Positions 9,198-18,640 of a stretch of DNA of 64,000 bases are shown one piece after another. The notes beneath the pieces were generated by a model. The model worked only from the letters and a program-made list of their open reading frames with translations. It was not told the origin of the DNA and ran no database searches. The DNA is from Sunxiuqinia sp963677175 (GTDB taxonomy: Bacteria; Bacteroidota; Bacteroidia; Bacteroidales; Prolixibacteraceae), in assembly GCA_963677175.2 (NCBI GenBank), contig CAXXES010000007.1, positions 372,001 through 436,000 on the forward strand, written 5' to 3'. The number at the start of each line of letters is the position of its first letter. The stretch's first letter is position 1. The translations under genes were made by a program, and so were the position numbers.

Positions 9198-11360
9198 ATG
9201 ATCTTATCAAAAATATTTGGGTTGAATTTGCCTTTAGAGGATCCGATCCTGATTTTTACCATGATCCTCTTTATCATTCTGTTTTCACCAATTTTGCTGA
9301 ATAAAATTCGGATTCCGCATTTGATTGGGTTAATCATTGCAGGGGTGCTGATCGGACCGTATGGTTTGAACCTGATGGCGCGCGATAGCAGTATTGTGCT
9401 GTTTGGCACTGTTGGTTTGTTGTACATCATGTTTGTGGCTGGTTTGGAGATTGATCTGGCTGATTTCCGAAAAACGCTATGGAAGAGCATTATTTTTGGG
9501 ACTTACACCTTTATCATTCCCATGGCGCTTGGAACTGCATCGGGTTTATATTTGCTTAATTTTGGATGGAGTACTTCCATCTTGCTGGCGAGCATGTTTG
9601 CCTCCAACACGCTGATTACTTACCCAATTGTTAGCAAATTAGGAATTACCAAAAATAAAGCGGTTACCATCAGTATTGGAGGTACGCTGATAACAACCGT
9701 GTTGGCCTTGTTGGTGCTGGCGGTTATCGTACGAATGGAGACCGGAGAAAGTTCGCCGAAATTTTGGTGGGGACTTAGCGCATCGATTTCGGCCTTCGTG
9801 TTATTTATCATGTTTGTGTTTCCCATTATTGGGCGGTGGTTTTTTAAGCGTTTTGACGACAATGTTTCGCAGTATATTTTTGTGTTGGGCATGGTTTTTC
9901 TGGGGGCCTTTTTAGCTCAGGTTGCGGGTATTGAAGGCATTGTCGGAGCGTTCCTTACCGGACTGGCGCTCAATCGCCTGATTCCAAAAACTTCACCCCT
10001 GATGAACCGGATTGAATTTGTGGGGAATGCGTTGTTCATTCCGTTTTTCCTGATTGGCGTTGGAATGTTGATCAATTACCGGGCATTTGTCAGCGACTGG
10101 GAAACCATTAAAGTAGCCATTGTTATGAGTGTGGTCGCAACACTGTCGAAATTTTTGGCGGCCTGGATCACCCAAAAATCGTTTCGCTATTCAGCCGACC
10201 AGCGCCGTTTAATTTTTGGGTTGAGCAATGCCCAGGCGGCATCAACGCTGGCAGCAGTCCTTGTTGGCTACAATGTCATCATTGGTCAGGATGCTTCCGG
10301 TGAGCCGATTCGCCTGTTGAACGATGCCGTTTTAAACGGAACCATTCTGATGATCCTAGTCACCTGTACCATCGCTTCGTTTGTTACCCAAAAAGGAGCA
10401 CAGAATATTGCACGCGCCGAAAATGTGGAAGAAGGTGATAAATCGGAAAATGAAATTGAAGAGCGTATTTTGATTCCGCTGAGCAATGAGCGCAATGTGG
10501 AAGAACTGATTAATTTGAGTACGACCGTTAAGTCGAAGACTAAGAATAGTAAACTGATTGCACTGAATGTTGTTACCAGTGGCAACGTGAATGAGACTGC
10601 AGAGAAAGATGCCCAAAAAATTATTGACAAGGCTGTGGTAACTGCTTCGGCAACCGACAACCACCTGACCCCTTTGTTACGCTACGATCTGAATATTGTG
10701 AACGGGATTTCCAATGTTGTTAAGGAGCAAAAAATTACGGACTTAATTATTGGGCTGCATGAAAAAAGGGGAATTTCTGATTCCTTTTTTGGGATGTTAA
10801 CCGAGGGTATTCTGACGAAGTGCAATACCACCACCATGATTTATAAACCTTTTCAGCCCCTGGCGACAATTAAGCGACATGTTGTTGTGATTCCACCGAA
10901 TGCCGAAAAAGAAATGGGTTTTTTCTTTTGGTTGGTTCGGGTTTGGAATATGGGCGTGAATACGGGTGCCAAACTGGTGTTTTATTCTTCCGAAGAAACG
11001 ACGGCTTTTCTGAAACATATGCAAGCGGAACAAGCTATTGAGGCGGAATTTAATAGTTTTACTGATTGGGAAGACTTTCTGGTTTTTAGCCGGTATGTGC
11101 GGGAAAATGATAACCTGGTGATTGTTATGAGCCGTCGAACACATCCGTCGTATAATGATACCATGGTTAAAATTCCGTCCTATTTGAATAAATATTTTGG
11201 ACAGAACAGTTACATTCTGGTTTTTCCCATGCAGCTCGGGGTAGCTGATTATCATTTGATCAATATGCGTAATCCTTCGATGATGGAGCCTTTTGTGGAA
11301 CATGTAGAGCATCTAGCCAATTTCAGAAAAATGATTGGCCAGTTTTTGAAAAAGAAATAA
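9198..11360 (+). CDS. CPA2-family Na+(K+)/H+ antiporter with C-terminal Usp-like domains
   Basis: Residues 1-395 make about twelve membrane segments of the monovalent cation:proton antiporter-2 type (KefB/NapA-like), with IRIPHLIGLIIAGVLIGPYG near residue 34 and GIEGIVGAFLTGLALNRLIP near 243. Residues ~420-715 are soluble, with two Usp-like halves, one containing ITDLIIGLHEKRGISDSFFG. The Usp tail probably senses nucleotides and gates transport; this is family inference. The start is the ATG at 9198. It is not in an obvious operon with its neighbours but sits beside another transporter that also carries regulatory tails. Confidence 0.88.
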   Translation: MILSKIFGLNLPLEDPILIFTMILFIILFSPILLNKIRIPHLIGLIIAGVLIGPYGLNLMARDSSIVLFGTVGLLYIMFVAGLEIDLADFRKTLWKSIIFGTYTFIIPMALGTASGLYLLNFGWSTSILLASMFASNTLITYPIVSKLGITKNKAVTISIGGTLITTVLALLVLAVIVRMETGESSPKFWWGLSASISAFVLFIMFVFPIIGRWFFKRFDDNVSQYIFVLGMVFLGAFLAQVAGIEGIVGAFLTGLALNRLIPKTSPLMNRIEFVGNALFIPFFLIGVGMLINYRAFVSDWETIKVAIVMSVVATLSKFLAAWITQKSFRYSADQRRLIFGLSNAQAASTLAAVLVGYNVIIGQDASGEPIRLLNDAVLNGTILMILVTCTIASFVTQKGAQNIARAENVEEGDKSENEIEERILIPLSNERNVEELINLSTTVKSKTKNSKLIALNVVTSGNVNETAEKDAQKIIDKAVVTASATDNHLTPLLRYDLNIVNGISNVVKEQKITDLIIGLHEKRGISDSFFGMLTEGILTKCNTTTMIYKPFQPLATIKRHVVVIPPNAEKEMGFFFWLVRVWNMGVNTGAKLVFYSSEETTAFLKHMQAEQAIEAEFNSFTDWEDFLVFSRYVRENDNLVIVMSRRTHPSYNDTMVKIPSYLNKYFGQNSYILVFPMQLGVADYHLINMRNPSMMEPFVEHVEHLANFRKMIGQFLKKK

Positions 11361-11403
11361 CTTCCCAGATCGGGAAGCGTAAATTACGGAATCGCTTTAA
11401 AGA

Positions 11404-12690
11404 ATGGACAATTGGATGAAGTACTTAGTTTTAATCATATCATTGTTAATCAGTTTTAATTTATTCGCACAGCAAAGCAGTGTAAACTACGATGAAAAAG
11501 AGGTGCCAAACTACACCTTGCCCAGTTTGTTGGTTTCTGAAAATGGGCGGAAAATAAAGAATACCAAGCGGTGGGAGAAGATCAGGCGACCGGAATTGCT
11601 GAAATTGTTTGGACAGGAAGTGTATGGGAAAATTCCGTTGGAGATTGACATTGCTGATGTTATTGTCCACGAAGAGGCGGGCGATGCATTTGACGGTATA
11701 GCTGTACGTCGGCAGGTGGAGCTGGTTTTCAGAAAAGATGACCTGAAACTGAGTGTCGAGCTATTAATGTACCTTCCTAAAGATTCAAGCGACGTCCCAC
11801 TTTTTGTTGGTTATAATTTTGATGGCAACCATACGGTGGCCGACGATCCTGATATCCGATTGACGGACTCCTGGGTGAGGGATAACCCTTCGTTGGGAAT
11901 AGTTCATAACCAGGTGACGGAACAATCGCGTGGAGTAAGTGATGACCGGTGGCCCATTGAGGAAATTCTTAAAGCAGGCTACGGTGTGGCCACCATGTAT
12001 TGTGGTGATGTGGATCCGGACCGGGATAATTTTCAGGATGGGATTCACCCGTTTTCATATCAGCTGGGACAATTCCGACCGGGGTATGATCAATGGGGAG
12101 CAATTAGCGCCTGGGCCTGGGGCTTGACAAAAGCGATGGACTACCTTGCGATGGATGCTGATGTGGATTCGTCCAGCGTGATTGTTTTCGGACATTCGAG
12201 ACTGGGAAAAGCAGCCTTGTGGGCAGCGGCCCTGGATGAAAGGTTTGCCATGTGTATTTCCAACAATTCCGGATGCATGGGAGCCGCCCTCTCGCGGCGT
12301 AAGTTTGGCGAAACGGTTGGCAGTATTACCAAAGCGTTTCCCCATTGGTTTTGCGAGAACCTGAACAAGTATGCTTCGCGCGAAGAAAACCTGCCGGTCG
12401 ACCAGCACATGTTGCTGGCTTTAATAGCGCCTCGTCCGCTGTATGTTACCAGTGCTACCGAAGATTTATGGGCCGATCCCAAAGGTGAGTTTTTGTCGGC
12501 TGTTGAAGCCGGGAAAGTTTACCAGCTCTATGGCGTTGAAGGCTTGCCTGTAAGCGAAATGCCACAACCCGACAGCCCGGTTTCGGGAAGGATCGCCTAC
12601 CATATCCGCACCGGAAAGCACAACATGACAAGTTATGACTGGCAACAGTTTATCGATTTTGCGAATAAGCAGCTGACAAAGGATCAATAA
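11404..12690 (+). CDS. Secreted carbohydrate esterase family 15-like (glucuronoyl esterase-like) hydrolase
   Basis: A signal peptide (about 1-22, ending FNLFAQ) precedes an alpha/beta hydrolase domain. The nucleophile elbow is GHSRLGK with Ser265. The acid is in SATEDLWADPKGEF and the catalytic His in TGKHNMTSYDW, the order and spacing of bacterial CE15. Such enzymes cleave esters between glucuronic acid on xylan and lignin. The segment SNNSGCMGAALSRRKFGETV after the nucleophile is also characteristic. Rhamnulokinase downstream fits plant or algal polysaccharide use, but no other CAZyme is in view. Confidence 0.85.
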   Translation: MDNWMKYLVLIISLLISFNLFAQQSSVNYDEKEVPNYTLPSLLVSENGRKIKNTKRWEKIRRPELLKLFGQEVYGKIPLEIDIADVIVHEEAGDAFDGIAVRRQVELVFRKDDLKLSVELLMYLPKDSSDVPLFVGYNFDGNHTVADDPDIRLTDSWVRDNPSLGIVHNQVTEQSRGVSDDRWPIEEILKAGYGVATMYCGDVDPDRDNFQDGIHPFSYQLGQFRPGYDQWGAISAWAWGLTKAMDYLAMDADVDSSSVIVFGHSRLGKAALWAAALDERFAMCISNNSGCMGAALSRRKFGETVGSITKAFPHWFCENLNKYASREENLPVDQHMLLALIAPRPLYVTSATEDLWADPKGEFLSAVEAGKVYQLYGVEGLPVSEMPQPDSPVSGRIAYHIRTGKHNMTSYDWQQFIDFANKQLTKDQ

Positions 12691-12791
12691 CCGGCTCAGG
12701 TCAACACTCAGGATTGAGCAGGATAGCTGTTTTAATTATTTTCCATTTATTTGATTCTTATTCGGATAAAATCATCTAACGCGAAAACATT

Positions 12792-14264
12792 ATGAATAAA
12801 AATCACTTTCTGGCTTTTGATCTGGGCGCATCGAGCGGACGGGCAATTTTAGGAACTTTGGAGAACAGCAAACTGGAGCTCACCGAGGTTCATCGTTTTG
12901 AAAACCAAATGCAACAAATCAATGGTCATTTCTTTTGGAACATTTTCAGTTTGTTTAATGAACTGAAAACCGGACTAAAAAGATGCATCAAGGAGCACGG
13001 TGTCCAGCCTGATTCGATTGGCGTGGATACTTGGGGGGTTGACTTTGTACACCTAAACAAGGAAGGCATGATTCTTTCGCTGCCTTTTGCCTACCGCGAT
13101 TCGCGCACGGACACCGCCATGGATGATCTTTTTCAATTGATTCCGAAAGAAGAAGTTTATCGGCAAACCGGCATTCAGTTTATGCAGTTCAACAGTTTGT
13201 TTCAGTTGTTCTCGATGGTGAAAGACCGATCGTCGTTGCTGGAGATTACCGATAAAATTTTGTTTATGCCCGATGCGTTGAATTACTTGTTTTCGGGTGA
13301 AGCGGTGACTGAATTTTCGATTGCCAGCACCAGCCAGATGATTGTGCCGGGCAAAAAGCAATGGCAAGTAGATTTGATTGAAAAAGCAGGAATTTCTACT
13401 TCCATTTTAACCGACTTGGTTGATCCGGGCACCATTATCGGAAAAATCAAGGAAGATGTCGCCAAAGAAACCGGAAGCACGCAGGTGCCCGTGATTGCAG
13501 TTGCGGGTCACGACACGGCCTCGGCAATTGCTTCTGTGCCGGCAAGCGACAAGAATTACGCCTACATCAGTTCGGGCACCTGGTCGCTCATGGGAATTGA
13601 AAGCGATAAGCCGCTGGTGTCGGAACAAACCCTGGAGATGAATTACACCAACGAAGGCGGCGTAGAAGGAACCACGCGCTTTCTGAAGAACATCATGGGT
13701 ATGTGGCTCATCCAGGAGTGCCGCCGCGCCTGGCTTGAGGGGAAAGCTTACAACTGGGACGAAATGGTGCAGCTGGCTATTAATGCCGAGCCTTTTCGAT
13801 TTTTGATCAATCCGGATGATGCCGTGTTTTTGAATCCCGGAAACATGCCGGAAGCCATTGCCGATTATTGCGAAAAAAGCGGGCAGGGTAGACCCGAATC
13901 GCATGCCCGGATTATCCGGTGCGTGTACGACAGTTTAGCCTTGAAATATCGCTATACTTTGGAACAAATTTGCACGGTTAGTGAGCTGCCAATTGAAAAA
14001 ATACACATCATTGGTGGCGGGGCGAACAATCGTTTTTTGAACCAGCTAACGGCTGATGCCACCAAGCTGAAGGTTATTGCCGGACCGACAGAAGCGACAG
14101 CTACCGGTAATATTTTGTTGCAGGCCAAAGCGATGGGGGCTTTGCATTCGCTGGCCGACATGCGTGAGGTTGTACGCAACTCATTTGATGTAGAGGAGTT
14201 CATGCCGAATCCTGACTTGGATTGGGATGAAGCCTATGAAAAGTACAAAAGTGTTGTGCGGTAA
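12792..14264 (+). CDS. rhaB: Rhamnulokinase (FGGY family)
   Basis: ATP-dependent phosphorylation of L-rhamnulose, second step of L-rhamnose catabolism. At 490 residues it has standard FGGY length. FDLGASSGRAILG at the N-terminus is the phosphate loop; GVDTWGVDF near residue 77, VAGHDTASA and SSGTWSLMGIE in the middle, and HIIGGGANNRFLNQLTADA near the C-terminus are rhamnulokinase-type motifs. Isomerase and aldolase genes are not in the window. It is followed by 141 bases of non-coding sequence before the convergent histidine kinase. Confidence 0.93.
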   Translation: MNKNHFLAFDLGASSGRAILGTLENSKLELTEVHRFENQMQQINGHFFWNIFSLFNELKTGLKRCIKEHGVQPDSIGVDTWGVDFVHLNKEGMILSLPFAYRDSRTDTAMDDLFQLIPKEEVYRQTGIQFMQFNSLFQLFSMVKDRSSLLEITDKILFMPDALNYLFSGEAVTEFSIASTSQMIVPGKKQWQVDLIEKAGISTSILTDLVDPGTIIGKIKEDVAKETGSTQVPVIAVAGHDTASAIASVPASDKNYAYISSGTWSLMGIESDKPLVSEQTLEMNYTNEGGVEGTTRFLKNIMGMWLIQECRRAWLEGKAYNWDEMVQLAINAEPFRFLINPDDAVFLNPGNMPEAIADYCEKSGQGRPESHARIIRCVYDSLALKYRYTLEQICTVSELPIEKIHIIGGGANNRFLNQLTADATKLKVIAGPTEATATGNILLQAKAMGALHSLADMREVVRNSFDVEEFMPNPDLDWDEAYEKYKSVVR

Positions 14265-14406
14265 TTAATGCCGAGCGTCTTCCGCCGCCGCTGAGCGCCT
14301 CTCTAACGCTGCCGAATGCTTTTTCAATATGGAATTCTAAAGTTCAAATTCCAAGTCCGACCAATGTCGCTATGAATGACCATCAATGACTAATGACCAA
14401 AATCAA

Positions 14407-17310
14407 TTACCTCATCTTTCGGACTTTCACGACCCCGGGGAGCCGGAAGTAGAACGAAGACCCTTGGTTGTGTTCTGATTCCACCCAGATGTCGCCATTC
14501 ACCAATTCGGCAATCTCTTTGCAGATTGCCAATCCAAGGCCAACACCGCCGTGTTTTCGGGTATTGGTGTCGTCAATCTGCCGGAAGTGTTCAAAAATGA
14601 TGTCTTGTTTCCCGGGAGGAATACCCATCCCTTCATCTTTTACACAAAAGAGAATGTCCTGATCTTCGATCTGGTAACTGTATTGTATCACTCCTTTGTC
14701 AGAATATTTAACGGCATTGCCAAGCAGGTTGGTCAGCAGTTGGGTTAGTTTGGTTTTGTCGGTGGTTAGATCTATTTCCTGGCGGTCGTCCAAGTGCTGA
14801 AAATGGGTGGTTAATTGAGCCTTTTTGTACTTGCTTAGTTCACTTCCGAGGTAAAATTGCAGATTTTTTTGTAAATCGCGTAAGGAAAAAGTTTCTGTTT
14901 TCAATTTTACCTGCCGCGATTGAAGCAGGGTCAGGTTGAAGATTGACTCAATAATAGATAGCAGGTGGTTGCCACTGTTGTAGATGATTCCGGCCATGTC
15001 GATCATCTCCTCTTTTGGCACGGTATGATCCATCAGTTTGCTAAATCCGATGATGGTATTCAGTGGTGTGCGGAGTTCGTGCGACATAGTAGCCAAAAAC
15101 GCCGACTTTAAGTGATTAGCTTGTTCGGCGTCCTCTTTAGCCTGAATCAATTCGTTCTCAGTGATTTTGTGCTGGGTTACATTGACGGCGACACCCCGGG
15201 ATCCGATTAATTGGCCGTCTTTAAGGACTGGTCGTGCTGAGATCCGGATCCACACCAGGCTTTTATCTTTCGTTTTTACACGAAAGGTAAAGGGAGCGAT
15301 TTTTTTTGTTTCCACGAATTTTTGATGAACCTCCTGCATGATTGAGTGGTCTTCCGGCGCAATCACTTCCATGAAATGTTTCCCCAAATAGGATTCTGCC
15401 GGATAGCCGGTGACTGCTTCAACAGTGGGACTGATATAGGTAACGGTCCAGTTTCTGTCCAGTTCATATATCACATCGTTGACATTCTCAACCAAATTTT
15501 GGTATTTCTCCTGGCTTTGCTTTAATTCATCCAAAGCGTTAACCCGCAAACTGATGTCGAGTAAGGAAGCCACCGACATTGTGGTTCCTGGAATCAGATC
15601 GATGTTAAGTAAAATATGGTGCTGTTGCCCTTGCTTGTTGATCAGCTTACACTCATATTGCTTTGGCGGGTTCTTACCAGCTTCACGGCGCTCCCGATGG
15701 TATTGCTGCATGCGTTTCATATCTTCCGGAAGAACAAAGTCGATCCATTTTGCCTTGTTTGTCATGTCCGTTTCTGTGTAGCCTGTCAATTGCACGAACA
15801 TATCGTTCATCAAAATAATCTCTGAGTCTTCGTTAACAATGCAGGTGGCTGTGCCCGTATTGTTGAAAATGGCTTCGTACCAGTTTTTACTTTCTTTTAG
15901 TTCCTCCTCATGTTGCTTGGTTACCGTAATGTCTCGGGCAATGCCCAACACACCAATCAGCTTGTCATAAGAGTCGCGCATGGGTGTTTTTATAGTTTCT
16001 AATAACGCCCGGCGCCCATCGCTGGCAAAGGTCACCCACTCCAGGTTGGTTGTTGGCTGATTGGTGTGCATGGCTGTCAAATCATTTTTTCGAAAGAAAT
16101 CAGCCAGCTCTTTATCGACAAAATCGTAATCGGTTTTTCCAATAATTTCAGCTTCTTTGGCTCCAAATAACTGTTCGAACCGGGGGTTGCAAGTCAAATA
16201 GTTACCATTAATATCTTTTAGCCAAATCAAATCAGGAATGGTTTCGATAACCGTTCGCAAATGCAGGCGCTCGTTGTCCAGTTTGATCCGGGCATTTTTC
16301 TGTTCTGTAATATCCAGAATGTAGCCTTCCAATGTTTCGACTTTTCCACTCGTGTTCTTTACCCCAGTACCTTGCTCCCAAAACCATCGTTCATCACCGC
16401 TTTTCGTTCTGATCCGGTATTCAGCAGTAAACCGTTGATCCGACGCTATTGCTGTTTGAATGGTTTTGGAAACGCGCTCCAGATCATCAGGGTGCATCAG
16501 CTGAACAAATGAAATCTGTTTTCTTTGAATAAACTCGTTTGCAGTGTAGCCCGTCATTTCTTTAATCGAATCGCTTGCGAAAAGCATGGTCCAGTTTTGG
16601 TCGTACAGGCACCGGTAAATAATCCCTTTCAGGTTGCCAACTAAAGTGGTTAGCTGGCGGTTGGTTTCCTGCAATTCGAGCTCAATGAGCCGACTTTCAG
16701 TGACATTTGTTACTGCAACAATTACCCGGCTGTAGTTGTGCTCGAAGCCTCTAGCAACTGTTAACTGGGCTGCAAAGAACTGCGTTTCCCCATTTTTTGT
16801 TTGAAAGGAAGTTTGCGAATTCAGGAAATATTGCTTTTGCTGGATGGCATAAAAAAAATCAATGATCTGATCATAAGAGTTCGGGTCAATGAGTTCGAAC
16901 AGATTACTCGCCTCCTTTGCATTAGCGAGGTTTTGGCTGGCATGATTTAAGGGAGTAACCTCAATTTTTTTTAGCAAGTCGACTAGTTCATCCGGCTTCG
17001 ATTTGAAATAGTGCCGCAGGTCAGTCATTCCTCTCCGATTTAAGTCGGAAATAAAGTCAAATGCTGGTGAGAAATCTTCTTCCCACAACATTATGGGGTG
17101 CGTGCTGTTTTTTGATAATTCAGAATCGTTAGAAATTAGCGATCCAAAGTTCCTTTTGCCTGACGAATCCGTTCTTTCCTTTCGGAACATGGAGAGCTGC
17201 TTTTCGAGATCAGCATTTCTTCGCTTTTCTTCTTCCAGTTGCCTTTTTAATTTGCGTAAATCTTCAGCCAGGTTATCTTGTTCGTTTTTGCGTTGGGCCT
17301 CCTTCCACAT
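14407..17310 (-). CDS. Cytosolic multi-PAS sensor histidine kinase
   Basis: 967 residues without membrane segments. An N-terminal coiled coil (~1-48, rich in Lys/Glu) is followed by about five PAS/PAC units, recognisable by repeated phrases such as DPDDLERV, IIGKTDYDF, LTGYTETDM and VTGYPAESYLGKHF. The C-terminus holds the HisKA box FLATMSHELRTPLNTIIGF and a HATPase domain with N box NLLGNAVKYS, DEGMGIPPG and GLGLAICKEI. No receiver domain and no adjacent response regulator are seen, so it is an orphan kinase. The multiple PAS domains suggest redox or small-molecule sensing; the ligand is unknown. Confidence 0.92.
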   Translation of the reverse strand: MWKEAQRKNEQDNLAEDLRKLKRQLEEEKRRNADLEKQLSMFRKERTDSSGKRNFGSLISNDSELSKNSTHPIMLWEEDFSPAFDFISDLNRRGMTDLRHYFKSKPDELVDLLKKIEVTPLNHASQNLANAKEASNLFELIDPNSYDQIIDFFYAIQQKQYFLNSQTSFQTKNGETQFFAAQLTVARGFEHNYSRVIVAVTNVTESRLIELELQETNRQLTTLVGNLKGIIYRCLYDQNWTMLFASDSIKEMTGYTANEFIQRKQISFVQLMHPDDLERVSKTIQTAIASDQRFTAEYRIRTKSGDERWFWEQGTGVKNTSGKVETLEGYILDITEQKNARIKLDNERLHLRTVIETIPDLIWLKDINGNYLTCNPRFEQLFGAKEAEIIGKTDYDFVDKELADFFRKNDLTAMHTNQPTTNLEWVTFASDGRRALLETIKTPMRDSYDKLIGVLGIARDITVTKQHEEELKESKNWYEAIFNNTGTATCIVNEDSEIILMNDMFVQLTGYTETDMTNKAKWIDFVLPEDMKRMQQYHRERREAGKNPPKQYECKLINKQGQQHHILLNIDLIPGTTMSVASLLDISLRVNALDELKQSQEKYQNLVENVNDVIYELDRNWTVTYISPTVEAVTGYPAESYLGKHFMEVIAPEDHSIMQEVHQKFVETKKIAPFTFRVKTKDKSLVWIRISARPVLKDGQLIGSRGVAVNVTQHKITENELIQAKEDAEQANHLKSAFLATMSHELRTPLNTIIGFSKLMDHTVPKEEMIDMAGIIYNSGNHLLSIIESIFNLTLLQSRQVKLKTETFSLRDLQKNLQFYLGSELSKYKKAQLTTHFQHLDDRQEIDLTTDKTKLTQLLTNLLGNAVKYSDKGVIQYSYQIEDQDILFCVKDEGMGIPPGKQDIIFEHFRQIDDTNTRKHGGVGLGLAICKEIAELVNGDIWVESEHNQGSSFYFRLPGVVKVRKMR

Positions 17311-17467
17311 AATCCTTCTTCTTTTTCTTTCCTAATCCCAATTCTATTCGAATTTCAGGAGCCCAAAATAGAAATATTATTTTAATTAACGAGTGTTATG
17401 CAACTATTTTAGGTGATTTTTTTGTCAAAAGAACCTGATAAATATCTTTTAAACTGAACCGAGGCTA

Positions 17468-18640
17468 TTATAGTTGAAATGCCCAAAGCTTTGCCAGCGA
17501 CTGGTAATAATTCATTTCAATATTCAGGTAAGTATCCATGGTCTCATAATAAAAGCTGAGCTCATTGAAATAATCAATCACGGAGATTTGCCCCAAGCTT
17601 AATGCCTTGTCCAGAAAATCAACATTGGCTGCCTCTTCCAATGTTTGTCTGTATTCCATCTGGATTTTATTCAATTCAAAAGCTTGTTGATAGACTTTTT
17701 CTGTCTCATTCAGAATAGAGGTGATTCGTGAATCGTACCGGTTGCTTTCGAACTGAACCTGTGCCTGCGCCTGTTGCACCGTATTTTTATCTTTCCACAG
17801 TGGGATCGAAATTCCAGCCCGGATTCCACGATAAGTACCCTCGGGAACTTTTTCTCCTTCGTAGGTGAGTTGCAAGTTGGGCAGCCAGTTTTGTTTGGCG
17901 AGCTTTACATTGGTGCTGGCAACCATTTGTGCTTGTTTTAAATAGTGAAGCTCAGGATTTTTTTCCTGAACCTCTTCCAAAACTGTTGCTAAAGGGGGAA
18001 GTTCCTGCCCGGACAGCTGAATGGTGGTTGCTTGTTCCAATGGCTCGCCTGCCAGTAGTTCCAGTTCTTTGCGTGTACTTTCAATTTTCTGCAACAGCAG
18101 TTGGTAGTTGCTTTTGATTTTTAAATTCTGAATCCGTGCTTTATTCAGATCGAGAATGGACGCGTTGCCCTTGTCGAAATTGGTTTGATACGACCGGTAA
18201 AGCTGGGTGGAATGCGCCAGCCGATTTTGATATTCTTCCTTCTTTTTGATAAGAAAAGCATAGTTGTAAAACTTTAGCTTCGCTTCCAGCAATTTGTCTT
18301 GTCTGAAAAGCTGAAACTCCAGTTCGCTGAGTTTGCTTTGGTTGGACGCTAGTTTTTTCTTTGCTGAATACACCGTCGGAAAGTCAAACGACTGGCTGAT
18401 TCCATAGGTTGTTTTGGTACCTATGGCATCGTTGTTTCCAGGGAAATGTCCATACTCGATGGTCGGGTTGTCGGGTGTGAGCCCGGTTTGGAAGCTGGAC
18501 TTTTCTGCTTCTGTTAATTTCCTGGCAGCAAGCAGTTCTTTATTGTTTTGTTCCACCAATTCTAAGAATTCATCAACGTTTTGCTGTGCAAGGGTTGCCA
18601 ATGAAATCAAACTGGAAAGTATAATGATTAGAATCTTCAT
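17468..18640 (-). CDS. TolC-like outer-membrane factor of metal RND efflux
   Basis: 390 residues with a signal peptide (ending LATLAQQ) and long alpha-helical coiled repeats characteristic of the outer membrane efflux protein family. It is the last gene of a leftward operon: its start overlaps the stop of the RND pump gene by four bases, so translation is probably coupled. Together with the pump and His-rich adaptor it would form a CusCBA/CzcCBA-type channel exporting metal ions from periplasm or cytosol to the outside. It is a little shorter than typical CusC. Confidence 0.88.
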   Translation of the reverse strand: MKILIIILSSLISLATLAQQNVDEFLELVEQNNKELLAARKLTEAEKSSFQTGLTPDNPTIEYGHFPGNNDAIGTKTTYGISQSFDFPTVYSAKKKLASNQSKLSELEFQLFRQDKLLEAKLKFYNYAFLIKKKEEYQNRLAHSTQLYRSYQTNFDKGNASILDLNKARIQNLKIKSNYQLLLQKIESTRKELELLAGEPLEQATTIQLSGQELPPLATVLEEVQEKNPELHYLKQAQMVASTNVKLAKQNWLPNLQLTYEGEKVPEGTYRGIRAGISIPLWKDKNTVQQAQAQVQFESNRYDSRITSILNETEKVYQQAFELNKIQMEYRQTLEEAANVDFLDKALSLGQISVIDYFNELSFYYETMDTYLNIEMNYYQSLAKLWAFQL

